Assembly (NCBI GenBank): GCA_947495165.1
Contig: CANLXM010000001.1
Location: forward strand, 558,001 to 622,000
Source: an uncultured Cellulomonadaceae bacterium
Lineage (GTDB): Bacteria; Actinomycetota; Actinomycetes; Actinomycetales; Cellulomonadaceae
DNA length: 64,000 bases
Direction: 5' to 3'
The notes under the pieces were generated by a model that saw only the letters and a program-made list of their open reading frames with translations, searched no databases and was not told the DNA's origin. Below, in pieces: positions 33,870 to 46,335 of the stretch; the stretch's first letter is position 1, and each line of letters begins with the position of its first letter. A program made the translations under genes and the position numbers.

Positions 33870-33885
33870 TGTGACCTCGTTCACC
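33870..33885. promoter_or_regulatory. CRP/GlxR-like binding site before the menJ-nuo operon
   Basis: TGTGACCTCGTTCACC matches the cAMP-receptor family consensus TGTGA-N6-TCACA at 9 of 10 defined positions. It lies 71-86 bases before the menJ start, just downstream of a TAAGGT that could be a -10 element (33854-33859). In other actinobacteria CRP-type regulators (GlxR, Mycobacterium Crp) control respiratory genes, so global control of the NADH dehydrogenase operon is plausible. Confidence 0.5.
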
Positions 33886-33955
33886 CAGGTCCCGCTACCG
33901 ATCCGCCCTGGCCGTGACCCGGCCTTCTGCTTGACGACGTGCAAGGATGCGCCAG

Positions 33956-35251
33956 ATGCCCCAGTTACACGACGACGACGCCGACGTCATCGTCGTCGGA
34001 GCCGGGCCCGGGGGCGCGACTGCCGCCCACTACTGCGCGGCAGCGGGCCTCAAGGTCCTGGTCCTCGAGAAGGCCGAGTTCCCCCGCGACAAGATCTGCG
34101 GGGACGGCCTGACGCCGCGCGCCGTGAGCGAGCTCGTCAAGATGGGCGTGCCCATCGAGGAGAACGACGGCTGGATCCGCAACAAGGGGCTGCGTGTGAT
34201 CGGCGGCGGTCATCGCCTCGAGCTCGAGTGGCCCGAGCTGTCCTCGTACCCGTCGTTCGGCCTCGCCAAGGCCCGCACGAGCTTCGACCAGCTGCTCGTC
34301 GAGCACGCCCGCAGCACCGGTGCGGAGATCCGCGAGCGCATGAACGTCACCGGCCCGGTCCTCGACGAGCGCACCGGTCGCGTCGTCGGCGTCACGGCCC
34401 GTCCCGTGGACGGCAACGGCCGGCGCGCGGGCGAGGAGCAGACGTTCCGCGCGCCCGTGGTGATCGCGGCCGACGGCGTCTCCGCCCGCATGGCCACGGC
34501 CCTCGGCATCGCCAAGCGCGACGACCGCCCCATGGGCGTGGCCGTGCGCACCTACTTCACGACGCCGCGCCACACCGACCCGTGGATGGAGTCGCACCTC
34601 GAGCTGTGGGAGGGCAAGCCGCACGAGTCCGCGCTGCTGCCCGGCTACGGCTGGATCTTCGCCCTCGGTGACGGCAGCGTGAACGTCGGCCTCGGGTCGG
34701 TCAGCTCCCGGGCCCAGGCGACGAAGATCGACTACAAGGACCTGTTCGCCACGTGGATGAAGAACGCGCCGGCCGAGTGGGAGTTCACCCCGGAGAAGCA
34801 GCTCGGCCCCGTGCGCGGTGCCGCCCTGCCGATGGCCTTCAACCGTAAGCCGCTGTACACCCGCGGGTTGATCCTCGTGGGCGACGCTGGTGGCATGGTG
34901 TCCCCGTTCAACGGCGAGGGCATCGCCTATGCGATGCAGGCCGCCCGCGTGGCCGCCGACGTCGTCGCCCAGGCACGCGCGCGGGGCACCGCCGCGGCAC
35001 GGGAGAAGGCGCTCGAGCGCTACCCGGCGATCATGTCGCAGGATCTCGGCGGGTACTACAGGCTGGGAACCATGTTCGTGAAGATCATCGAGCACCCGCA
35101 GATCATGCGGCTGCTCACCAAGCACGGGCTCCCGCGTCCGTTGTTGATGCGCTTCACGATCAAGCTACTGTCTGACTGTTACGAGCCACATGGTGGTGAC
35201 CTCGTCGACCGCGTGATCGCGGGTCTCACCAAGGTGGTGCCAGCGGCATGA
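33956..35251 (+). CDS. menJ: Menaquinone reductase / geranylgeranyl reductase family flavoprotein
   Basis: A 431-residue FAD enzyme. The Rossmann motif is VIVVGAGPGGATAAHYCA at about residues 12-29, the family motif GDGLTPRAV follows near residue 50, and the second FAD contact is LILVGDAGGMVSPFNGEGIAYAM around residue 305. Its closest described role is MenJ of M. tuberculosis, which saturates one isoprene unit of the menaquinone tail. Placement beside menG and as first gene before nuoA supports this over a chlorophyll- or archaeal-lipid-type role. ATG 33956 has AAGGA 8 bases upstream; an ATG three codons earlier is the alternative. It is separated from nuoA by 40 bases and probably shares its transcript. 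Confidence 0.87.
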   Translation: MPQLHDDDADVIVVGAGPGGATAAHYCAAAGLKVLVLEKAEFPRDKICGDGLTPRAVSELVKMGVPIEENDGWIRNKGLRVIGGGHRLELEWPELSSYPSFGLAKARTSFDQLLVEHARSTGAEIRERMNVTGPVLDERTGRVVGVTARPVDGNGRRAGEEQTFRAPVVIAADGVSARMATALGIAKRDDRPMGVAVRTYFTTPRHTDPWMESHLELWEGKPHESALLPGYGWIFALGDGSVNVGLGSVSSRAQATKIDYKDLFATWMKNAPAEWEFTPEKQLGPVRGAALPMAFNRKPLYTRGLILVGDAGGMVSPFNGEGIAYAMQAARVAADVVAQARARGTAAAREKALERYPAIMSQDLGGYYRLGTMFVKIIEHPQIMRLLTKHGLPRPLLMRFTIKLLSDCYEPHGGDLVDRVIAGLTKVVPAA

Positions 35252-35291
35252 CCGCACGTCGAGCGTCTGGACGGACGAGGAGAGCAACGCG

Positions 35292-35654
35292 ATGACCAAC
35301 CCCTACGTGCCGCTGCTGTTCCTGATGGGCGTGGCCATGGTGCTCGCGCTCGGGGGGCTCGGCGCCAGCGCCGTGCTCGGGCCCAAGCGCTACAACCGCG
35401 CGAAGCTCGAGGCCTACGAGTGCGGGATCGACCCCACCCCCAACGCCGTCGGTGGTGGCCGGTTCCCGATCAAGTACTACCTGGTCGCGATGACGTTCAT
35501 CATCTTCGACATCGAGGTGGTGTTCCTCTACCCGTGGGCCGTGGACTTCGGGACGTTGGCGATGTTCGGCCTCGTCGCGATGCTGGCCTTCCTCGCGCTG
35601 ATCACCGTGCCGTTCGTGTACGAGTGGCGCCGCGGCGGCTTCGAGTGGGACTGA
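35292..35654 (+). CDS. nuoA: NADH-quinone oxidoreductase subunit A
   Basis: A 120-residue membrane subunit of complex I with three spans. The conserved loop [10 protein letters not shown] carries the Cys used as a family mark, and [25 protein letters not shown] is the acidic second span region. It lies at the junction of the membrane and peripheral arms near the quinone site. First gene of the nuo series, preceded by GAGGAGAGCAA. Confidence 0.96.
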   Translation: MTNPYVPLLFLMGVAMVLALGGLGASAVLGPKRYNRAKLEAYECGIDPTPNAVGGGRFPIKYYLVAMTFIIFDIEVVFLYPWAVDFGTLAMFGLVAMLAFLALITVPFVYEWRRGGFEWD

Positions 35655-35682
35655 CCGGACAAGGACGCGAGGAGACACACAG

Positions 35683-36227
<545 letters not shown>

Positions 36228-36231
<4 letters not shown>

Positions 36232-36968
36232 GCGACGACCTCACCGAGCGCGACGTCACCCCGGGCGGCGACGTCGCCGTCCCCGGACCGCAGGGCCACC
36301 GCCGCCTCGAGGTCGTCGAGGTGCGCGAGGGCATGTTCGGCATGCACGGCTCGGGCGACACCTCCGGGTTCGGCGGCCTGGTGCGGACCGTCGAGATGCC
36401 CTCCCCGAGCGAGCGTCCCTACGGGGGCTGGTTCGACGAGGTCGTCGACGTGCTGATCGAGGTGCTCGACGCCCAGGAGCCCGGCCTCGCGGCGCGCGCG
36501 ATCGAGGCCGTCGTGGTCGACCGCGGCGAGCTCACGCTGCACGTGGTGCGCGAGCACGTGCGCGACGTCTGCCAGGCGCTGCGCGACGACCAGGACCTGC
36601 GGTTCGAGCTGAGCCTCGGGGTCTCTGGCGTGCACTTTCCCCACGCGGTGGACCGCGAGCTGCACGCGGTCTACCACCTGACGTCGATCACCCACGGGCG
36701 CAGCCTGCGCCTGGACGTCGCGGTCCCCGACGCCGACCCGCACATCCCCTCGACCGTCGCGGTCTACCCGACGAACGACTGGCACGAGCGCGAGACCTGG
36801 GACTTCTTCGGGATCATCTTCGACGGCCACCCGGCGCTCGCCCGCATCGAGATGCCCGACGACTGGCCGGGGCACCCGCAGCGCAAGGACTACCCGCTGG
36901 GCGGCATCGAGGTCGAGTACAAGGGCGCGACCATCCCGGCCCCCGACACGAGGAGGTCGTACTCGTGA
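36228..36968 (+). CDS. nuoC: NADH-quinone oxidoreductase subunit C
   Basis: A 246-residue 30 kDa-type subunit of the peripheral arm. The C-terminal half carries the signature [20 protein letters not shown] and [11 protein letters not shown]. The N-terminal 60 residues are a variable acidic/Gly-rich extension common in actinobacteria. nuoC and nuoD are separate here, unlike the fused gene of E. coli. Overlaps nuoB and nuoD by 4 bases each. Confidence 0.96.
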
Positions 36969-38323
36969 GCACGAGCACGCAGCGTCCCTACGCGACGCCC
37001 CCCGCCAGCAGCCCGTACGCCGAGCAGGACACCCCCACGTTCGAGGCCTACGGCGGTGACTGGTCCGAGATCGCCGAGGAGGCCGCGCGCCTGGGCGAGG
37101 AGCGCATCGTCGTCAACATGGGTCCCCAGCACCCGTCGACGCACGGCGTGCTGCGCCTCATGCTCGAGATCGACGGCGAGACCGTCACCGAGGCCCGCGC
37201 GGGGATCGGCTACCTGCACACGGGCATCGAGAAGAACATGGAGTTCCGCACCTGGACCCAGGGCGTGACCTTCTGCACCCGCATGGACTACCTCGCGCCG
37301 TTCTTCCAGGAGGCGGCGTTCTGCCTCGGCGTCGAGAAGCTCCTCGACATCACCGACGACGTGCCCGAGCGCGCATCGGTGATCCGGGTGCTCCTGATGG
37401 AGCTCAACCGCGTGTCCTCCCACCTCATCGCGCTCGGCACGGGCGGCAACGAGATGGGCGCCACGACGATCATGACGACGGCGTTCACCGCCCGCGAGGA
37501 GATCCTCAAGATCTTCGAGGCGATCACCGGCCTGCGCATGAACCACGGCTTCATCCGGCCCGGCGGCGTCCCGCAGGACACCCCGCCCGGGATCGTCGAC
37601 GACGTCCGCAAGGCCCTGAAGCTGGTCCGGCACTACCTGGGCCAGCTCAGCGACCTCATGCTCGCCAACCCCATCTTCAAGGGGCGCCTCGTCGGCGTCG
37701 GGCACCTGAGCCTCGCCGCGTGCATGGGTCTGGGCATGACCGGACCCGTGCTGCGCTCGGCGGGCCTGCCGTACGACGTCCGCAAGGCCAAGCCGTACTC
37801 CGGCTACGAGACCTACGACTTCGAGGTCCCCGTGCTCCAGGGCGCGGACTCGTACGACCGCGTCGTGCTCCGCATCGAGGAGTGCTACCAGTCGATGAAG
37901 ATCGTGGAGCAGACCCTCGAGCGCCTCGACGCGACCGCGGGCCAGCCCGTCATGGTCGCCGACAAGAAGATCGCCTGGCCCGCGCAGCTCGCGGTCGGCG
38001 CGGACGGTCAGGGCAACTCGTTCGAGCACATCCGCGAGATCATGGGCACCTCGATGGAGTCCCTGATCCACCACTTCAAGCTCGTCACCGAGGGCTTCCG
38101 CGTGCCGGCCGGCCAGGTCTGGCAGTCGGTCGAGGCTCCCCGCGGCGAGCTCGGGGTGCACCTCGTGTCCGACGGCGGCACGCGCCCCTACCGGGCGCAC
38201 TTCCGGGACCCTTCGTTCAACAACCTGCAGGCCGTGTCGATGATGTGCGAGGGCGGCCAGCTGGCCGACGTCGTCGTCGCCGTGGCCTCGCTCGACCCCG
38301 TGCTGGGAGGAGTGGACCGATGA
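36965..38323 (+). CDS. nuoD: NADH-quinone oxidoreductase subunit D
   Basis: A 452-residue 49 kDa-type subunit that forms, with NuoB, the quinone-reducing pocket. Signature: [19 protein letters not shown] (about residues 56-74) with the pocket His, then [11 protein letters not shown] and, near the C-terminus, [23 protein letters not shown] start. The stop overlaps the nuoE ATG. Confidence 0.97.
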   Translation: MSTSTQRPYATPPASSPYAEQDTPTFEAYGGDWSEIAEEAARLGEERIVVNMGPQHPSTHGVLRLMLEIDGETVTEARAGIGYLHTGIEKNMEFRTWTQGVTFCTRMDYLAPFFQEAAFCLGVEKLLDITDDVPERASVIRVLLMELNRVSSHLIALGTGGNEMGATTIMTTAFTAREEILKIFEAITGLRMNHGFIRPGGVPQDTPPGIVDDVRKALKLVRHYLGQLSDLMLANPIFKGRLVGVGHLSLAACMGLGMTGPVLRSAGLPYDVRKAKPYSGYETYDFEVPVLQGADSYDRVVLRIEECYQSMKIVEQTLERLDATAGQPVMVADKKIAWPAQLAVGADGQGNSFEHIREIMGTSMESLIHHFKLVTEGFRVPAGQVWQSVEAPRGELGVHLVSDGGTRPYRAHFRDPSFNNLQAVSMMCEGGQLADVVVAVASLDPVLGGVDR

Positions 38324-39191
38324 GCGGTTTCACCGCGGACGTCCGCACACGACTGGACGACGACGCCGCGCAGATCGTCGCCCGCTACCCCGAGGCGCGC
38401 TCGGCGCTCCTGCCGCTGCTGCACCTGGTGCAGTCGGAGGAGGGGTTCATCTCTCGCAACGGGATCGAGTTCTGCGCGCAGACGCTCGGGCTGTCGACCG
38501 CGGACGTCTCCGCCGTCGCGACGTTCTACTCCCAGTACAAGCGCCGCCCCAACGGCGAGTACACGGTGGGGGTCTGCACCAACACCCTGTGCGCGATCAT
38601 GGGCGGCGACGAGATCTTCGCGACCCTCGCGGAGCGCCTGGGCGTGGGCCACGACGAGACCACGCCCGACGGCACGATCACGCTCGAGCGGATCGAGTGC
38701 AACGCCGCGTGCGACTACGCGCCCGTGATGATGATCAACTGGGAGTTCTTCGACAACCAGACGCCCGAGTCTGCGAGCGACGTCGTCGACCGGCTGCTCG
38801 CGGGGGAGAAGGTCGCTCCCAGCCGCGGGGCGAACGACGTCGCGAGCTTCAAGCAGGTCTCGCGGGTCCTCGCGGGCTTCGACGACGGGCGCGCCGACGA
38901 GGGCGTGGCCGCCGGCGCCCCGAGCCTCGTGGGGCTCGAGATCGCGAAGGAGCACGGCTGGAAGGCACCGGCGCTGGACGGCAGCGACGACGCTGCGGCG
39001 ACGACGCCCGAGCCGGGCGGCACACCGGGCGACCAGGCCGAGCCGGACACGGGCGAGGAGCAGTCCAGCGCGGACCGCCAGCCCACCACGCCGCAGGACA
39101 CCGACCCGACGACCAAGACCAGCGCGGACAAGACCTCGGCGGAGACCAAGGACGACGCCGCCGGGGCGTCCGGCGAGGGCACGAAGGAGTC

Positions 39192-39195
<4 letters not shown>
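38320..39195 (+). CDS. nuoE: NADH-quinone oxidoreductase subunit E with long acidic tail
   Basis: A 291-residue subunit of the NADH-dehydrogenase module with one [2Fe-2S] cluster (Cys pairs in [13 protein letters not shown] and [10 protein letters not shown]). The thioredoxin-like core ends near residue 190. It continues with about 90 residues rich in Asp, Glu, Thr, Ala and Pro without predicted fold, making it much longer than the E. coli protein (about 166). The TGA overlaps the nuoF ATG. Confidence 0.95.
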
Positions 39196-40528
<1,333 letters not shown>

Positions 40529-40532
<4 letters not shown>

Positions 40533-43114
40533 CCGCGACGACCGACAAGCAGGCCGCGACGCCGGCGAAGCCGGACACGGTGACGTTCATCATCGACGGC
40601 GTCGAGACGACCGTCCCCAAGGGGACGCTCGTGATCCGCGCCGCCGAGGACATCGGCATCCAGATCCCGCGGTTCTGCGACCATCCGCTGCTCAAGCCCG
40701 CCGGCGCGTGCCGGCAGTGCCTGGTGGACGTCGCCGCCCCGGACCGCGAGGGCAACGTCCGCCCGATGCCCAAGCCGCAGACGTCCTGCACGCTCGAGGC
40801 GACGCCGGGCATGGTCGTCAAGACCCAGCACACGTCCGAGTCTGCGGACAAGGCGCAGCAGGGCATCATGGAGATGCTGCTGATCAACCACCCGCTGGAC
40901 TGCCCCACCTGCGACAAGGGCGGCGAGTGCCCCCTGCAGAACCAGGCGATGAGCAACGGCCGGCCGCGCACGCGCTTCATCGACATCAAGCGCACGTTCC
41001 CCAAGCCGATCCGCATCTCGACGCAGATCCTCCTGGACCGGGAGCGCTGCGTGCTGTGTCAGCGCTGCACCCGCTTCACCAAGGAGATCGCGGGCGACAA
41101 CTTCATCGACCTGCAGAAGCGCGGAGCGATGCAGCAGATCGGCCGCTTCGACGAAGGCGTCCTCGGCTACGCGCTGCCCGACGGCGCCAACCAGCCCGTG
41201 GGCGCGGCGCTCGAGGACGAGAGCGGCCAGCCGTTCACGTCCTACTTCTCGGGCAACACCGTGCAGATCTGCCCGGTCGGCGCGCTCACGAGCGCGGCCT
41301 ACCGGTTCCGCGCGCGCCCGTTCGACCTCGTGTCGACGCCGGCGATCGCCGAGCACGACGCGTCCGGGTCCGCGATCCGCGTCGACCATCGCCGCGGCGT
41401 CGTGGTGCGCCGCCTCGCGGGCGACGACCCCGCGGTGAACGAGGAGTGGATCACCGACAAGGACCGCTTCGCGTACACGTGGCAGACCGCGCCGGACCGC
41501 CTCACGCACCCGCTGGTGCGCGACCGGCTCGCGGACGGCTCGCGCGGCGAGCTCCGCGCCGCGAGCTGGGTCGAGGCGTTCGGCGTCGCCGCGCTCGGCC
41601 TCGCGGCGGCCAAGGCTGCGGGCGGCGTCGGCGTGCTGCCGGGTGGGCGTCTGACCATCGAGGACGCCTACACGTACGCGAAGTTCGCGCGTGTGGTCCT
41701 CGGCACCAACGACATCGACCACCGGGCGCGCCCGCACTCCGACGAGGAGGAGGCGTTCCTCGGCCACGCGGTCGCCGCGAGCGGCCTGCGCGTGACGTTT
41801 GGCGACCTCGAGAGCGCGCCGGCGGTCCTCCTGGCCGGCCTCGAGGCCGAGGAGGAGGCCGGCACGGTCTTCCTCCGTCTGCGCAAGGGCGTGCAGGCGC
41901 GCAAGGTCCGCGTGTTCTCCGTGGCGCCGTTCGCGTCGCGCGGCCTCGAGCGGCTCGACGGCACGCTCCTGCCCGCCGCGCCCGGGACCGAGGGCGAGGT
42001 GCTCGCGGCGATGGCCGGCGGGACCACCGACCCCGCCGTGAGCGCGGCCGTGGAGGCCCTGGGAGCCGACGGCGCGGTGATCGCCGTGGGCGAGCGCCTC
42101 GCCTCCGTCCCCGGCGCGCTGACCGCGGTGCTCGACCTCGCGCGGCGCACGGGCGCCCGCATCGCGTGGATCCCGCGCCGCGTCGGTGAGCGCGCGGGCG
42201 TCGAGCTCGGCACGCTGCCGAGCCTCCTGCCCTTCGGGCGTCCGGTCGCTGACGCGGCTGCCCGCGTCGACATGGCGGCCGCGTGGGACGCAGCCGCGCT
42301 CCCCGAGACCCCGGGCCGCAACCTCGGGCAGATCCTCGACGCACTCGTCGCAGGTCAGCTCAAGGGCGTCGTGCTCGGCGGGCTCGAGCTCGCCGACCTC
42401 CCGGACCCGGCCGCGGCGCGCGCCGCGCTCGAGGCGGCCGACATCGTCGTCAGCCTAGAGGTGCGCGCGAGCGACGTCACGGCGCTGGCCGACGTCGTGC
42501 TGCCCGTCGCCCCGCCCGTGGAGCGGGCCGGGTCGTACTGGAACTGGGAGGGCCGCGTGCGGACCTTCGGCCAGGCGCTCGACTCCTCCGCGATGCCCGA
42601 CCACCGTGCGCTCGACGGCCTGGCCGCCGAGATGGGCGTGGCGCTCGGCGCCGCGACGGGCACGCAGGTGCGCGCGGAGCTGGACCAGCTCGGCGTCTGG
42701 GAAGGCGAGCGTCTGGCTGCCCCGACGACGTCGCCGACGCCCCCGCTCCCGGTCGGTGCCGGCGAGGCCGTGCTCGCGACGTGGCGCATGCTGCTCGACG
42801 CGGGCCGCGGCCAGGACGGCGAGCCGCACCTGGCCGGGACCGCGCGCAAGCCGGTGGCGCGGGTCTCCGCCAGCACCGCAGCCGCGATCGGTGTGCCGGA
42901 CGGCGCACCGCTGCGCGTGATGAGCGACCGGGGCGCGATCGAGCTGCCCGCCGTCGTCACCGCGATGCCGGACCACGTGGTGTGGCTGCCGACGAACTCG
43001 CCCGGGTGCGCGGTGCGTGGGACCCTCGGGGTCGACGCCGGCGCGCGCGTGCGGCTCGCCCCTGGCGCCGCGCCTGCGGAGACGACCGACGCACGAGTCG
43101 AGGAGGAGGCGTGA
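40529..43114 (+). CDS. nuoG: NADH-quinone oxidoreductase subunit G
   Basis: An 861-residue subunit with several FeS clusters and a molybdopterin-oxidoreductase-like body that has lost the metal cofactor. Cluster ligands: [19 protein letters not shown] ([2Fe-2S] N1b), the following [19 protein letters not shown]-type motif (here [19 protein letters not shown]), [10 protein letters not shown] and [13 protein letters not shown]. The C-terminal half is Ala-rich and more variable. Start and stop overlap nuoF and the nuoH start region by 4 and 1 bases. Confidence 0.96.
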
Positions 43115-44472
43115 TGGGCGCGCACATGCTGGCCCTGCTGCCGTTCGAGACCCCGGGCGTGCCCGGCATCAAGGCGGACTTCAGCCAGGACAACGGCTGG
43201 GTCTACCTGATCAAGGCCGTGCTCATCCTGGTCTTCCTGCTCACCAGCGTGCTCTTCGCGCTGTGGTTCGAGCGCCGCCTGGTGGCCCGCATGCAGGTCC
43301 GCCCCGGACCCAACGTGCACGGACCGCTCGGGTTGTTCCAGGCGATCGCGGACGCGGTGAAGCTCCTCATCAAGGAGGACATCACCGTCAAGGCCGCGGA
43401 CAAGATCGTCTACATCATCGCGCCGATCATCTCGGTGTTCTGCTCGTTCCTGGTGTTCGCGGTGATCCCGTTCGGGCCCGAGGTGCGCATCCCGTTCACG
43501 GACTTCGTGACCCCCGCGCAGCTGACGGACTTCCCCGTCGCGGTGCTGTACATCCTGGCCTGCGCCGCGCTCGGCGTGTACGGGATCGTGCTCGGTGGCT
43601 GGTCCTCGGGCTCGACCTACCCGCTGCTCGGCGGGGTGCGGTCCACCGCCCAGGTGATCTCCTACGAGCTCGCCATGGGCCTCGCGCTCGTGTCCGTGTT
43701 CATCGTCGCCGGCTCCATGTCGACGTCCGAGATCGTCGAGTCCCAGACGGCGTTCTGGTGGTTCCTGCCGCTGTTCCCCGCGTTCATCCTCTACATCGTG
43801 TCGATGATCGGCGAGACCAACCGCCTGCCGTTCGACCTCCCCGAGGCCGAGGGCGAGCTGGTCTCCGGCTACATGACCGAGTACTCGTCGATGAAGTTCG
43901 CCTGGTTCTTCCTGGCGGAGTACATCAACATGATCAACGTCTCGGCCGTCGCGACCACCCTGTTCTTCGGGGGTTGGCGCGCACCGTGGCCGCTGTCGGC
44001 GATCAACGACGGCATGTTCAACACGGGCTGGTGGCCGATCCTGTGGTTCGTCGCCAAGGTCTGGCTGTTCATGTTCGTCTTCGTGTGGGTGCGCGGCACG
44101 CTGCTGCGGTTCCGCTACGACCAGTTCATGAAGCTCGGCTGGAAGGTCATGATCCCGATCGCCCTCGCCTGGGCGGCCGCCGTCGCGGTCTACCGCGGCC
44201 TGGACGAGTTCACCGACATCAGCGACCGGACGTTCATCTTCACCTTCCTCGGGATCGCGGCCGTCGCCCTCGCGGCGTCGTTCCTGATCCCCGAGAAGAA
44301 GCCCGAGCAGTCGGCCGACGACGACGAGCCGTTCGACGCGTTCGCCGACGGCTTCCCGGTGCCCCCGCTGCCGGGGCAGCAGCTGCCGCCGTCGCCGCGC
44401 GCCGGACGCCGCGAGCCCGTGGCCGCGGCCCCGGCCGAGCTGACCGACCACAAGGAGGAGCCCGGTGTCTGA
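43114..44472 (+). CDS. nuoH: NADH-quinone oxidoreductase subunit H
   Basis: A 452-residue membrane subunit (ND1 type, about eight spans) that lines the quinone channel. Signature: [20 protein letters not shown], the acidic loop [21 protein letters not shown] followed by [17 protein letters not shown]. The last 60 residues are a cytoplasmic Pro/Asp-rich extension not found in E. coli. ATG 43114 has AGGAGG 7 bases upstream; a GTG one codon earlier is also possible. Confidence 0.95.
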   Translation: MGAHMLALLPFETPGVPGIKADFSQDNGWVYLIKAVLILVFLLTSVLFALWFERRLVARMQVRPGPNVHGPLGLFQAIADAVKLLIKEDITVKAADKIVYIIAPIISVFCSFLVFAVIPFGPEVRIPFTDFVTPAQLTDFPVAVLYILACAALGVYGIVLGGWSSGSTYPLLGGVRSTAQVISYELAMGLALVSVFIVAGSMSTSEIVESQTAFWWFLPLFPAFILYIVSMIGETNRLPFDLPEAEGELVSGYMTEYSSMKFAWFFLAEYINMINVSAVATTLFFGGWRAPWPLSAINDGMFNTGWWPILWFVAKVWLFMFVFVWVRGTLLRFRYDQFMKLGWKVMIPIALAWAAAVAVYRGLDEFTDISDRTFIFTFLGIAAVALAASFLIPEKKPEQSADDDEPFDAFADGFPVPPLPGQQLPPSPRAGRREPVAAAPAELTDHKEEPGV

Positions 44473-45148
44473 GATCCCGCAGAAGAACGCGATCGGCGAG
44501 CTGTTCGCACCGCTCGCCGGGTTCGGCGTGACGTTCTCGAACCTGTTCCGGCCGACGGTGACCGAGCAGTACCCGTTCGAGAAGGTCCCGACCAAGCCGC
44601 GCTACCACGGCCGCCACCAGCTCAACCGGTACGCGGACGGGCTCGAGAAGTGCATCGGCTGCGAGCTGTGCGCGTGGGCGTGCCCCGCGGACGCGATCTA
44701 CGTCGAGGGCGCGGACAACGCCGACCTTCCCGACGGCGCGCACGTCTCGCCGGGGGAGCGGTACGGCCGCGTCTACCAGATCAACTACCTGCGCTGCATC
44801 TTCTGCGGCCTGTGCATCGAGGCGTGCCCCACGCGCGCGCTCACGATGACCAACGAGTACGAGCTCTCGAGCCCGACCCGCAAGGACATGATCTTCGAGA
44901 AGCAGGACCTCCTGGCCCCGCTGCACGAGGGCATGCTCGCCGGACCGCACCCCATGGTCGGCGGCGCGGAGGACGTGAACTACTACCGCGGTGAGGTCAC
45001 CGGACCGACCGCGGAGCAGGTCGACTGGGTGCGCGAGCAGCGTCCCGACGACCCCACCCTGGACGGCGCCAGCAAGGCCGCGCGCGGCGAGACGACGCTG
45101 AGCGACCCGGCACTCATGCGCGACGCAGCAGACGGAGGCGCCCGATGA
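44465..45148 (+). CDS. nuoI: NADH-quinone oxidoreductase subunit I
   Basis: A 227-residue ferredoxin-like subunit that carries clusters N6a and N6b. The two 4Fe-4S motifs are [16 protein letters not shown] and [16 protein letters not shown], about 50 residues apart. An additional C-terminal part of about 45 residues is hydrophilic. GTG start, overlapping nuoH by 8 bases. Confidence 0.97.
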   Translation: MSEIPQKNAIGELFAPLAGFGVTFSNLFRPTVTEQYPFEKVPTKPRYHGRHQLNRYADGLEKCIGCELCAWACPADAIYVEGADNADLPDGAHVSPGERYGRVYQINYLRCIFCGLCIEACPTRALTMTNEYELSSPTRKDMIFEKQDLLAPLHEGMLAGPHPMVGGAEDVNYYRGEVTGPTAEQVDWVREQRPDDPTLDGASKAARGETTLSDPALMRDAADGGAR

Positions 45149-46029
45149 TGGCAAGCTCGGGGGAGGCAGCGCTGTTCTGGGTGCTGGCCCCGCTCATGGT
45201 GCTGGCGGCCCTCGGGCTCGTCTTCGCCCGCAAGGCCGTGTACGCCGCGCTGTCGATGATCTTCGTGATGATCTCGCTGGCCGTGCTGTACATCGCCCAG
45301 GAGGCCCCGTTCCTCGGCATCGTGCAGGTGGTCGTCTACACGGGCGCCGTGATGATGCTCTTCGTGTTCGTCCTCATGCTCGTCGGTGTCGACGCGAGCC
45401 CGTCGCGGATCGAGACGATCAAGGGCCAGCGGTTCGCGGGCATCCTGATGTCCGTGGGCCTCGGGGTGCTGCTCGTCACCGTGGTCTCGCGGGCGACGTT
45501 CGCACCGGCCGTGGGTCTCGAGGCCGCCAACGGCGCCACGAACCCCGTGGGCGTGGCGCGCGTGCTGATGAGCGACTTCGTGTTCGACATGGAGGTCGTC
45601 GCGGTGCTGCTGGTCACCGCCGCGCTGGCCGCCCTGGTGCTCACCCACCGTCGTCAGCTCGTCCGCAAGCCGGGGCAGAAGGAGCTCGCGGACCAGCGGG
45701 TCCGGTCCGGCAAGCACCTGGTCAACCTCCCGGCACCGGGCGTCTACGCCCGCCACAACGCGATGGACGTCCCGGCCCTCGACCCGTACGGCAACCCGAT
45801 CGAGGCCTCCGTCTCGCGCGTGCTGCGCGTGCGCGGGCAGGAGCGTCACCTCGACGCCGAGGTCACGACGCTCCCCGCGCCCCGCTCGGTCCCCGAGATC
45901 GCGATGCCCGCGAACGAGGGGCTGGCGACGGACGCGACGACGTCGGCGCCCGCCAACACGGAGGCCGCGGACCGCGGTCAGGACGCCGAGCACACCACGC
46001 GACCCGACGCCGCGGAGGGGACCCGCTGA
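45145..46029 (+). CDS. nuoJ: NADH-quinone oxidoreductase subunit J
   Basis: A 294-residue membrane subunit (ND6 type). Five spans occupy the first 165 residues, with [20 protein letters not shown] as the conserved third span that includes the pi-bulge region. The remaining 125 residues are hydrophilic (Arg, Thr, Ala, Pro), so it is over 100 residues longer than E. coli NuoJ. ATG overlaps nuoI, and the stop shares one base with the nuoK start. Confidence 0.95.
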   Translation: MMASSGEAALFWVLAPLMVLAALGLVFARKAVYAALSMIFVMISLAVLYIAQEAPFLGIVQVVVYTGAVMMLFVFVLMLVGVDASPSRIETIKGQRFAGILMSVGLGVLLVTVVSRATFAPAVGLEAANGATNPVGVARVLMSDFVFDMEVVAVLLVTAALAALVLTHRRQLVRKPGQKELADQRVRSGKHLVNLPAPGVYARHNAMDVPALDPYGNPIEASVSRVLRVRGQERHLDAEVTTLPAPRSVPEIAMPANEGLATDATTSAPANTEAADRGQDAEHTTRPDAAEGTR

Positions 46030-46328
46030 TGGAGATCACCAACTACCTCGTGCTGGCGGCGATCCTCTTCGCCATCGGTTGTGCGACGGTCCTGCTGCGG
46101 CGCAGCGCGATCATCGTGTTCATGGGCATCGAGCTGATGCTCAACGCGACGAACCTCGCGTTCGTGACGTTCGCGCGGATGCACGGCGACCTCTCTGGCC
46201 AGGTGATCGCCTTCTTCGTGATGGTGGTCGCGGCCGCGGAGGTCGTGGTGGGTCTCGCGATCATCGTCGCGATCTTCCGCACCCGGAAGTCGGCCTCGGT
46301 CGACGACGTCAACCTGCTGAAGGGCTGA
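46029..46328 (+). CDS. nuoK: NADH-quinone oxidoreductase subunit K
   Basis: A 99-residue, three-span subunit (ND4L type) of standard length. The proton-path glutamates lie in [16 protein letters not shown] and in [18 protein letters not shown]. It is followed 7 bases later by nuoL. Confidence 0.97.
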   Translation: MEITNYLVLAAILFAIGCATVLLRRSAIIVFMGIELMLNATNLAFVTFARMHGDLSGQVIAFFVMVVAAAEVVVGLAIIVAIFRTRKSASVDDVNLLKG

Positions 46329-46335
46329 GCCGACG

